Assembly: GCA_017539635.1 (NCBI GenBank)
Contig: JAFYCQ010000078.1
Location: 1-5,456 of the forward strand
Origin: Oscillospiraceae bacterium
GTDB lineage: Bacteria; Bacillota; Clostridia; Oscillospirales; Oscillospiraceae
Direction: 5' to 3'
Length of the DNA stretch: 5,456 nucleotides
The position numbers were made by a program, and so were the translations under genes. The notes under the pieces were generated by a model. The model was not told the origin of the DNA. It searched no databases and worked only from the letters and a program-made list of their open reading frames with translations. Below, one piece after another: positions 1 to 5,109 of this stretch. Every line of letters begins with the position of its first letter. Positions within the stretch are counted from its first letter, which is position 1.

Positions 1-1
1 A

Positions 2-115
2 CAGGTAAATCCCCAGGTGCCGTCCTTCCACAAAAGGCCCCAGGAGCCCCAGCAGACGCAGGTCAATCCCCAGGTGCCATCTTTCCACAACAGACCCCAG
101 GAGCCCCAGCAGGCG
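2..115 (+). repeat. Two tandem 57-bp coding repeats (19 residues each)
   Basis: Copies lie at 2-58 and 59-115. They differ at 6 of 57 positions, and 4 of those changes are synonymous; the two amino-acid changes are Lys to Asn and Thr to Ala. Each unit contains the core PQVPSFH followed by RPQEPQQ. The pattern suggests in-frame duplication followed by selection on the protein. More copies may lie upstream of the window edge. Confidence 0.9.
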
Positions 116-250
116 CAGAAGCCCCAGGGCAGGACAGATGCGCCGGGATTTGGCCAGAAGCGCAAGGACGTACAGTTCAAACCCGCCGGCAGCAGCGCGG
201 AAAAGCCCCAGATACTCCGTCCCACAGGCAGGGCCGACAAGAAAAAATAG
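2..250 (+). CDS. C-terminal end of an unidentified Pro/Gln/Lys-rich protein (5' end outside window)
   Basis: The reading frame is open from the left edge to a TAG at 248-250, so this is the last 82 codons of a longer gene whose start is not visible. GTG at 17 is only an internal valine codon. The visible part opens with two near-identical 19-residue repeats rich in Pro and Gln (see the repeat entry). A basic, Gly/Pro/Lys-rich stretch follows and ends in three lysines. There are no hydrophobic segments and no recognisable catalytic motif, so it is most likely a disordered tail. Such tails occur on RNA-binding, nucleoid-associated and cell-envelope proteins, so no function can be assigned. Support for real coding comes from the frame-preserving repeat with mostly synonymous changes between copies, and from a terminator hairpin about 25 bp after the stop. 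The gene converges on the minus-strand channel gene. Confidence 0.65.
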   Translation, partial: QVNPQVPSFHKRPQEPQQTQVNPQVPSFHNRPQEPQQAQKPQGRTDAPGFGQKRKDVQFKPAGSSAEKPQILRPTGRADKKK

Positions 251-269
251 TTCGGAACCGAATATACTC

Positions 270-308
270 AAAAACCCCCGGAAACGATCGTTCCCGGGGG
301 TCGTCTTT
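270..308. terminator. Bidirectional intrinsic terminator between convergent genes
   Basis: The arms are CCCCCGG (275-281) and CCGGGGG (294-300). After an A/C mismatch the stem is extended by AAC/GTT around a GATC loop (286-289). On the + strand it is followed by TCGTCTTT, an imperfect U-tract, and serves the Pro/Gln-rich gene. On the minus strand it is followed by five T's (complement of 270-274) and serves the channel gene that ends at 324. One hairpin therefore probably stops transcription from both sides. Confidence 0.8.
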
Positions 309-323
309 ATGTCGGAATGAAAG

Positions 324-1073
324 TCAATCTTCCTTTTTTTCCTCGTTTTTCCTTGCTTCGACGTTTTTGCGGTTTACCTCCTGCATATAGCCGGCGGTAA
401 TGATGCCGGCGGGGAGAGCCACGACCGCCACGCCGAAAAGACAGGAGACCATCGTAAAGAAACGCCCTATGGCCGTCACGGGGTAAATATCGCCGTAGCC
501 CACGGCGGCAAGGGAAATAGTCGCCCAGTACAAAGCGTCGAAAAAGCTTCTGAAGGTGTCCGGCTCCACGTTGAAAAGCACTAAAGCCGCCACCAGGATG
601 TAGAACACCGCAAGAGTTCCGACGGCTAAAAGCGCCTTGCGGGAGGCCTTCAGTACGTCGAGGATTATTTCAAAGTTTGTGGAATAGCGCAGGATCTTGA
701 GTATCCTGAGCACACGCAGAGCCCGGAACATCGTGAGATAGTGGAGAAAGGCAACGCCCGGCCATATAGCCGACAGGGAGGGCACGATGGAGCAGAGGTC
801 GATAATGGCCATAAATGTAAAGGGATACAGGACAAAGCTCCATACCGACTGCTTTTCCAGCTTGTAATCGGCGGTGGCCCAGCGGCAGATATAGTCCACG
901 ATGAATATGCTGACCGTGACTATGTCCATAACCTCAAAGACATGGTATTCAGTCTTGAAGGTCAGGGGAATAAGGCTGGCTACGATGACCACCAGCATGA
1001 AAACGTCATAGAAAAGGCTGAGCTTATCCTTTCCGTCGGTTTTTTCAATTATTTCATACATTCTGCGGCGCAT
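324..1073 (-). CDS. Voltage-gated-type potassium channel (ion transporter family, 6 TM)
   Basis: This 249-residue inner-membrane protein is predicted to conduct K+ as a tetramer. Visible segments are S1 about 20-38, S2 about 47-65, S3 about 78-98, S4 about 108-132, S5 about 147-168, pore helix about 177-188 and S6 about 205-230. S4 has a basic residue at every third position (R117, R120, R123, K126, R129), as in voltage sensors. The selectivity filter at 190-195 ends in VGYGD, the K+ signature. The two residues before it are Ala-Ala (189-190) where Thr-Thr is usual, which is an oddity. S6 carries a PAG (221-223) that could form the gate hinge. The C-terminus is only a short charged tail (about 234-249), with no RCK or cyclic-nucleotide domain. 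The ATG at 1073 is chosen because it is the first after a near-consensus promoter and similar family members begin with a basic residue run followed by YEIIE. A weak GGGTGAT ribosome site lies about 11 nt upstream. Family assignment is secure; gating and ion selectivity are inferred. Confidence 0.93.
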   Translation of the reverse strand: MRRRMYEIIEKTDGKDKLSLFYDVFMLVVIVASLIPLTFKTEYHVFEVMDIVTVSIFIVDYICRWATADYKLEKQSVWSFVLYPFTFMAIIDLCSIVPSLSAIWPGVAFLHYLTMFRALRVLRILKILRYSTNFEIILDVLKASRKALLAVGTLAVFYILVAALVLFNVEPDTFRSFFDALYWATISLAAVGYGDIYPVTAIGRFFTMVSCLFGVAVVALPAGIITAGYMQEVNRKNVEARKNEEKKED

Positions 1074-1106
1074 ACAGGAATATCACCCGAATTTTCAGTT
1101 TTTAAT

Positions 1107-1135
1107 ATTTTACAGTGTCAGATTTGTTATGTCAA
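1107..1135 (-). promoter_or_regulatory. Sigma-A-type promoter of the potassium channel gene
   Basis: Read on the minus strand, the -35 is TTGACA (1135-1130), a perfect consensus match. A 17-bp spacer follows, then the -10 TAAAAT (1112-1107). Transcription would start near 1100, giving a leader of about 27 nt before the ATG at 1073. It lies downstream of the tRNA terminator, so the channel is probably its own transcription unit. Confidence 0.8.
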
Positions 1136-1138
1136 TCA

Positions 1139-1154
1139 CTTTGATTAATCAAAG
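1139..1154. promoter_or_regulatory. Perfect 16-bp palindrome, candidate operator of the channel gene
   Basis: CTTTGATTAATCAAAG is fully self-complementary. It sits 3 bp upstream of the channel -35 box, centred near -46 to -47 relative to the inferred start site. This fits binding of a dimeric helix-turn-helix regulator, acting as an activator near RNA polymerase or as a repressor. No U-tract follows it in either direction, so it is unlikely to be a terminator. The cognate regulator is not in the window. Confidence 0.5.
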
Positions 1155-1170
1155 CATAGTTTAAAAGCGC

Positions 1171-1216
1171 AAAAAAACAGAAAAGCCCGCAGCCTAAATG
1201 ACTGCGGGCTTTTCTG
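1171..1216 (-). terminator. Strong intrinsic terminator of the tRNA-Ser pair
   Basis: This is a perfect 15-bp inverted repeat (1178-1192 and 1202-1216) with a 9-nt loop and a GC-rich core GCCCGCAG/CTGCGGGC. On the minus strand it is followed directly by seven T's (complement of 1171-1177). It lies 4 bp beyond the CCA end of tRNA-Ser(GCU) and insulates the channel promoter from tRNA transcription. Confidence 0.92.
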
Positions 1217-1220
1217 CTTC

Positions 1221-1312
1221 TGGCGCGGAAGGAGAGATTTGAACTCTCGCGCCGCTTCTGGCGGCCTACTCCCTTAGCAGGGGAGCCCCTTCGGCCTCTT
1301 GGGTACTTCCGC
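1221..1312 (-). tRNA. tRNA-Ser(GCU)
   Basis: On the minus strand the 92-nt sequence folds as a class II tRNA. The acceptor GCGGAAG pairs with CTTCCGC, followed by discriminator G and an encoded CCA. The anticodon stem CTCCC/GGGAG encloses the loop CTGCTAA, so the anticodon is GCU, reading AGC and AGU. The long variable arm has a GCCGC/GCGGC stem, typical of serine tRNAs. The T arm is GAGAG-TTCAAAT-CTCTC. It is second in a two-tRNA transcript, 23 nt after tRNA-Ser(UGA), and is followed by the terminator. Confidence 0.97.
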
Positions 1313-1335
1313 ATAGCCGAAAAAAAGAAAAAATA

Positions 1336-1424
1336 TGGCGGAGAGAGTGGGATTCGAACCCACGAGCCCTTGCGAGCCGACGGTTTTCAAGACCGTTCCG
1401 TTATGACCACTTCGGTATCTCTCC
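1336..1424 (-). tRNA. tRNA-Ser(UGA)
   Basis: This 89-nt class II tRNA lies on the minus strand. The acceptor GGAGAGA pairs with TCTCTCC, followed by G and an encoded CCA. The anticodon stem ACGGT/ACCGT encloses the loop CTTGAAA, giving anticodon UGA, which reads UCA and other UCN codons by wobble. The T arm is GTGGG-TTCGAAT-CCCAC. The variable arm can form GCTC/GGGC around GCAA with one G-U pair. It is the first gene of the tRNA pair. A U-rich spacer separates it from tRNA-Ser(GCU). Confidence 0.97.
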
Positions 1425-1464
1425 AAAACAAAACGATCCGAAATCTCATCTCAGACGCTCAATC

Positions 1465-1493
1465 ATGTTATCATAACACGTTATGTTTGTCAA
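1465..1493 (-). promoter_or_regulatory. Probable promoter of the tRNA-Ser pair
   Basis: On the minus strand the -35 is TTGACA (1493-1488). After a 17-bp spacer comes a -10 of TAACAT (1470-1465), matching 4 of 6 consensus positions including the first two and the last. The inferred start near 1458 leaves a leader of about 34 nt before tRNA-Ser(UGA). The promoter is divergent from, and only 22 bp away from, the -35 of the phosphatase operon. Confidence 0.6.
1466..1485. repeat. Overlapping short inverted repeats inside the tRNA promoter
   Basis: TGTTAT-C-ATAACA (1466-1478) and CATAAC-AC-GTTATG (1472-1485) share bases, so the middle ATAAC can pair either way. They cover the spacer and -10 of the inferred tRNA promoter. 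They could be a protein-binding site or simply a consequence of AT-rich sequence; no U-tract makes them a terminator. Confidence 0.35.
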
Positions 1494-1515
1494 CAGCTTT
1501 TTATTGTCGGATAAG

Positions 1516-1544
1516 TTGTCAAATGTAAGTTTTTAATATATAAT
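1516..1544 (+). promoter_or_regulatory. Promoter of the phosphatase-GNAT / ygiQ / rhomboid operon
   Basis: The -35 is TTGTCA (5 of 6 consensus), followed by a 17-bp spacer and a perfect TATAAT -10 (1539-1544). The expected start is near 1551, leaving a leader of about 25 nt before the ATG at 1576. No later convincing promoter was seen before ygiQ or the rhomboid gene, so this probably drives the whole operon. Confidence 0.85.
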
Positions 1545-1545
1545 A

Positions 1546-1564
1546 CTTTCAGAAATACTGAAAG
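1546..1564. promoter_or_regulatory. Inverted repeat across the operon start site and ribosome-binding site
   Basis: CTTTCAG (1546-1552) and CTGAAAG (1558-1564) are exact complements around the 5-nt centre AAATA. The repeat begins 2 bp after the -10, covers the inferred +1 near 1551, and its right arm overlaps the ribosome site GAAAGG (1560-1565). If transcription starts near 1551 most of the left arm is not in the RNA, so a DNA operator is likelier than an RNA hairpin. A regulator has not been identified. Confidence 0.45.
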
Positions 1565-1575
1565 GCATTTTATCC

Positions 1576-2640
1576 ATGACGAGAGTTTTCATTATCAGAC
1601 ATGCTGAGGCGGAGGGGAACCTCTACCGCAGGATGCACGGCCAATACGACAGCGACCTCACCGAGCTGGGGAAAAAGCAGCTTATCCCGCTTTCCGCCAG
1701 ATTCAGGGATATAAAGCTGGACGCGGTTTATTCCAGCGACCTGAAAAGGGCATACCTTACGGCCGGGGCCGTGGCGGAGATCCGGAAGATACCAGTCATA
1801 ACGACGGAACGCCTGCGGGAGGTAAACCTCGGGGAGTGGGAGGACCGGCCCTGGGGCGACGCTTCGGCCTTTTATCACGAGCAGCTCTCATTTTTCAACA
1901 ATGACCCGGCCAAATGGCACGTAGAGGGCAGCGAGGACTTTTACCACACCAGAAACCGTATGACTGACCTCCTCAGGGAGCTTTCCTGGAAGCACGAGGG
2001 GGGTATTATCGCCCTCGTTTCCCACGGCATGGCCATAAGGTGCCTCATGTCTGCGATACTCGATATCCCCTCGGAGGATATTTCCAGGATCCAGCACTGC
2101 GACAACACCGCGGTTGCGGAACTAACAGTCGATAACTCTGCCGGCAGGGCGGAGGTCCTGTATTTGGGCGACAGCTCTCATCTTACCGACGAGGTCTCCC
2201 GCTTCAGAAAACAGATCTGGTGGAGGGAAAACGTGGATTACGACGCCTCCAGCATGAGATTTACGCCCCTTTCGCCGGAGGAAGACAGGGAGCTTTACGA
2301 GCTCGTCCGTCCCGGCGGCTGGGAGACGGCCTGCAGGCGGGTAAAGGACAATGAAAACTCCGTGGTCTGGGCTCTGTACAAGGGCGAAAAGGCCGGGCTC
2401 ATCGAGCTGGATTTCCGGAGAGACAGGGAAAAGGGCGTAGGCTGGATAGACTGGTATTACATGCGTGAAGCCTGGAGGGGCCTTGCGGTCTCCGTGCAGC
2501 TTTTAGGCCACGCTGTATCCTGGTACAGACGGGACGGGAGGGACGCTCTGGCGATCATTTCCGGGCAAAACGCCGGGTATTATGAGCATTACGGCTTTCA
2601 GCCGGCAGGCGGGAAGCTTATAAAGGACATTAAGATATGA
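1576..2640 (+). CDS. Fusion protein: histidine phosphatase (phosphoglycerate mutase superfamily) + GNAT acetyltransferase-like domain
   Basis: This is a 354-residue soluble protein. Residues about 1-205 form a histidine phosphatase domain. The nucleophile motif is RHAEAEGN (R8, H9), with R58 in the SSDLKRA segment, E82 in LREVNLGEWE, and the second catalytic histidine H150 in VSHG, so all the core catalytic residues are present. Residues about 226-354 form a GNAT-like domain ending in NAGYYEHYGF, the usual last strand and helix signature. Its acetyl-CoA loop reads RGLAVS (301-306) where RGxGxG/A is normal, so acetyl transfer is uncertain. The phosphatase probably removes phosphate from a small metabolite; the substrate cannot be read from sequence. 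The ATG at 1576 follows GAAAGG with a 10-nt spacing and lies about 25 nt after the inferred transcription start. The stop overlaps the next start (ATGA), implying translational coupling with the YgiQ-family gene. Domain calls are firm; the biological role is unknown. Confidence 0.93.
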   Translation: MTRVFIIRHAEAEGNLYRRMHGQYDSDLTELGKKQLIPLSARFRDIKLDAVYSSDLKRAYLTAGAVAEIRKIPVITTERLREVNLGEWEDRPWGDASAFYHEQLSFFNNDPAKWHVEGSEDFYHTRNRMTDLLRELSWKHEGGIIALVSHGMAIRCLMSAILDIPSEDISRIQHCDNTAVAELTVDNSAGRAEVLYLGDSSHLTDEVSRFRKQIWWRENVDYDASSMRFTPLSPEEDRELYELVRPGGWETACRRVKDNENSVVWALYKGEKAGLIELDFRRDREKGVGWIDWYYMREAWRGLAVSVQLLGHAVSWYRRDGRDALAIISGQNAGYYEHYGFQPAGGKLIKDIKI

Positions 2641-4511
2641 GCGGGGGATTTCTCCCCATCTCCCTTGAGGACATGAAGTCCCGGGGGTGGGACGGCTACG
2701 ATTTCCTCGTGGTCACCGGGGATGCATACGTGGATCACCCCAGCTTCGGCACGGCGGTCATATCCCGGGTGCTGGAGGCGGAGGGCTTCCGTGTGGCCGT
2801 GCTGGCCCAGCCGGAGTGGCACGACGCCGAGGCGTTCCGGGCCTTCGGCAGGCCGCGGCTTGCCGTCATGATAAGCTCGGGTAACCTGGATTCCATGGTG
2901 GCCCACTTCACGGCGGCCAAAAAGAGACGCGGTGAGGATTTTTATTCTCCCGGCAAAAAGGCGGGCCTGCGGCCCGACAGGGCGGTAATCGTCTATGCCT
3001 CCCGGGCAAGAGAGGCCTTTCCGGGGCTGCCGGTGGTGATAGGCGGGCTGGAGGCGTCATTAAGGCGCTTTGCCCACTACGATTACTGGGACGACAAGGT
3101 AAGAAGAAGCGTCATTTTTGACGCCAAGGCCGACCTGCTCGTCTATGGCATGGGAGAGACGGCCACCCGCGAGATAGCCGGGAGGCTCGACAGGGGAGAG
3201 GATATTTCCTCCATCCGCGACGTGCCCGGCACGGCCTATATAACGAAAGACAGAGCCGACTGCAAATTCGACTTTGTGGAGGTGGCCTCCTATGAGGAGG
3301 TCTGCCGGGATAAAACCGCCTACGCAAAGGCAAACATGACAGAGTACGACGAGCACGACCCCGTAAGGGGCAAAGCCATCCTGCAGGACTGCGGCGGCAG
3401 GACGCTGGTAGTCAATCCCCCGGCCATGCCCCTGTCCCGGCGGGAGTTCGACAGGGTTTACGAGCTGCCGTATATGAAGACCTGGCATCCGGTATATGAG
3501 GCCGAAGGCGGCGTTCCTGCCATTGAGGAGGTGCGGTTTTCCATAATCCACAACCGGGGCTGCTTCGGCGCATGCAACTTCTGCGCCTTGGCATTCCACC
3601 AGGGGAGGATGATAACCTCCCGCTCCCAGGAATCCGTTCTGAAAGAGGCGGAGAGCATCGCAAAGCTGCCGGATTTCAAGGGCTATATCCACGACGTGGG
3701 CGGCCCCACGGCGAATTTCCGCCACCCCTCCTGCGAAAAGCAGCTCAAAAACGGCATGTGCCGGGGCAAAAACTGCCTCACCCCCACACCCTGCAAAAAC
3801 CTTGACGCCGACCACTCGGACTACCTCTCTCTGCTGCGGAAAATGAGGAAGATACCGGGTATAAAAAAGGTGTTCGTCCGCTCCGGCGTGAGATTTGACT
3901 ACGTGCTGGCGGACAAAAAGGGGGAGTTTTTGCCGGAGCTGGTGAAATACCACATCTCCGGACAGCTCAAGGTGGCGCCGGAGCACTGCATCGACGCGGT
4001 GCTGGACGTTATGGGCAAGCCCCACAACGAGGTCTATGAGAGATTCCTGGAAAAGTACAGGAGCCTCAATAAAAAGTACGGCAAGGAGCAGTTCGTGGTG
4101 CCGTATCTCATATCCTCCCACCCCGGCTCCTCTTTAAGGGACGCCGTAAAGCTGGCGGAGTATTTGAACGCCTCGGGCCACATGCCGGAGCAGGTACAGG
4201 ATTTTTACCCCACGCCGGGGACGCTGTCCACCTGCATGTACTATACGGGCCTGGACCCCAGGACCATGAAGCCGGTGTATGTGCCCCGTTCCCCCAGGGA
4301 AAAGGCCATGCAAAGGGCGCTCCTGCAATGGAAAAAGCCGGAAAACAGGAGCCTTGTAACTGCCGCGCTCAAAGCCGCCGGCAGGGAAGACCTCATAGGC
4401 TTTTCTCCCCGGTGCCTCATACGGCCGGAGACGAAGAGACCGGGCAAAACCGAAAAGGAAAAACGAAACGCCGGCAGGACCGGAAAAACCCGGCGAAAGC
4501 AGGGAAGGTGA
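2637..4511 (+). CDS. ygiQ: YgiQ family radical SAM protein (UPF0313)
   Basis: This 624-residue protein matches the YgiQ family along its whole length. Residues about 3-300 form the family's N-terminal domain, which includes FLVVTGDAYVDHPSFG and VVIGGLEASLRRFAHYDYW. The radical SAM core follows, with C309, C313 and C316 (CxxxCxxC) as ligands of the [4Fe-4S] cluster that cleaves S-adenosylmethionine. Four further cysteines at 366, 375, 380 and 386 follow DVGGPTANF, a conserved family feature. LKVAPEH (445-451), VVPYLISSHPG (487-497), QVQDFYPTPGT (519-529) and MYYTGLDP (534-541) are also family signatures. The C-terminal 28 residues are a Lys/Arg-rich, probably disordered tail. E. coli YgiQ is over 700 residues, so this is a shorter form. 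The ATG at 2637 overlaps the upstream stop by 4 bp and has AAAGGA 9 nt upstream. The substrate of YgiQ proteins is not established. Expected to be cytoplasmic and oxygen-sensitive. Confidence 0.96.
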   Translation: MSGGFLPISLEDMKSRGWDGYDFLVVTGDAYVDHPSFGTAVISRVLEAEGFRVAVLAQPEWHDAEAFRAFGRPRLAVMISSGNLDSMVAHFTAAKKRRGEDFYSPGKKAGLRPDRAVIVYASRAREAFPGLPVVIGGLEASLRRFAHYDYWDDKVRRSVIFDAKADLLVYGMGETATREIAGRLDRGEDISSIRDVPGTAYITKDRADCKFDFVEVASYEEVCRDKTAYAKANMTEYDEHDPVRGKAILQDCGGRTLVVNPPAMPLSRREFDRVYELPYMKTWHPVYEAEGGVPAIEEVRFSIIHNRGCFGACNFCALAFHQGRMITSRSQESVLKEAESIAKLPDFKGYIHDVGGPTANFRHPSCEKQLKNGMCRGKNCLTPTPCKNLDADHSDYLSLLRKMRKIPGIKKVFVRSGVRFDYVLADKKGEFLPELVKYHISGQLKVAPEHCIDAVLDVMGKPHNEVYERFLEKYRSLNKKYGKEQFVVPYLISSHPGSSLRDAVKLAEYLNASGHMPEQVQDFYPTPGTLSTCMYYTGLDPRTMKPVYVPRSPREKAMQRALLQWKKPENRSLVTAALKAAGREDLIGFSPRCLIRPETKRPGKTEKEKRNAGRTGKTRRKQGR

Positions 4512-4515
4512 CGAA

Positions 4516-5094
4516 ATGATATTCAAAAAAATCAGCTACAATTCCCCGGCGGTGCTCACCTTCGCGGGGCTGTCCTTACTGGCCCTGATACTGGGGAAGA
4601 TAACGGGGGACATTACGACAGTGAAGCTCTTTTCCGTCTATCGCGCGTCCCTGGCCGACCCTTTGACTTATCCCCGGTTTTTCCTCCACGTGCTGGGTCA
4701 CGCCAGCTACAGCCACTTTATCGGCAACATCCTGCTTGTCCTGGTTTTAGGACCGCAGCTTGAGGAGAGATACGGCTCGGCGCCGCTTATCGAGGCCATG
4801 GCCGGCACGGCCCTCATTTCGGGGCTTGTGCAGTTCATATTCTTCCCCGGCACGGCGCTTCTCGGCGCTTCGGGCATCGTTTTCATGATGATAATAATGT
4901 CCTCCATAACCGGCGCAAGGAAGGGGACCGTGCCCCTCACCATGATATTGGTGTTCATCCTCTACATCGGCGGCGAAATTATTGACGGGCTGTTCACAAA
5001 GGACAATATTTCCCAGATCACGCACATCATAGGAGGCATATGCGGAGCCGTTTTCGGCCTTCTGCTGACCTCCTCGGGCAGGAAACATCATTAA
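4516..5094 (+). CDS. Rhomboid family intramembrane serine protease
   Basis: This 192-residue polytopic membrane protein cleaves transmembrane substrates within the bilayer. Hydrophobic segments lie at about 12-29, 69-80, 91-110, 114-131, 139-155 and 168-185, giving the minimal six-helix rhomboid core. The catalytic serine is S119 in GASG (117-120) and the catalytic histidine is H170 in QITHIIGG. The GHASYSHFIGN segment supplies H67 and N71 (HxxxN), which support the oxyanion hole. The L1 region has VYR where many rhomboids have WR. No extra soluble domain is present. The ATG at 4516 begins 4 bp after the ygiQ stop, with AGGGAAGG (4501-4508) inside the end of ygiQ as the ribosome site, so it is probably translationally coupled. 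Natural substrates are unknown. Active-site residues are complete, so it is predicted to be active. Confidence 0.94.
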   Translation: MIFKKISYNSPAVLTFAGLSLLALILGKITGDITTVKLFSVYRASLADPLTYPRFFLHVLGHASYSHFIGNILLVLVLGPQLEERYGSAPLIEAMAGTALISGLVQFIFFPGTALLGASGIVFMMIIMSSITGARKGTVPLTMILVFILYIGGEIIDGLFTKDNISQITHIIGGICGAVFGLLLTSSGRKHH

Positions 5095-5109
5095 TAAGGA
5101 GGCATTAAC

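Noticed and set aside
2..115. CRISPR-like array at the left edge
   Set aside because: The 57-bp units are contiguous with no spacers and are in frame within a coding sequence.
138..320. Plus-strand 60-codon open frame overlapping the Pro/Gln-rich gene end
   Set aside because: It reads through the terminator hairpin and is out of frame with the repeat-bearing gene, whose codon changes show the true frame.
1059..1061. Alternative start of the channel at the second Met (residue 5)
   Set aside because: There is no Shine-Dalgarno before it, and the first ATG preserves the basic N-terminus expected for this channel family.
741..1148. Plus-strand 135-codon open frame opposite the channel gene
   Set aside because: It is antisense to the channel coding sequence and its promoter, and lacks a domain or start signals.
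1132..1314. Minus-strand 60-codon open frame
   Set aside because: It overlaps tRNA-Ser(GCU) and its terminator completely, so it is a chance frame through structured RNA sequence.
3060..4121. Long open frame on the minus strand (353 codons) opposite ygiQ
   Set aside because: It lies wholly antisense to a full-length, motif-rich YgiQ protein. Its product is rich in His/Gly/Val with no recognisable domain, and there is no ribosome site or promoter; open antisense frames are common in GC-rich genes.
4982..5010. Promoter-like TTGACG, 17 bp, AATATT inside the rhomboid gene, possibly for rubrerythrin
   Set aside because: The -10 lacks the first T and matches only 4 of 6 positions, and the elements encode conserved rhomboid sequence. 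A rubrerythrin promoter here is possible but not supported enough to list.
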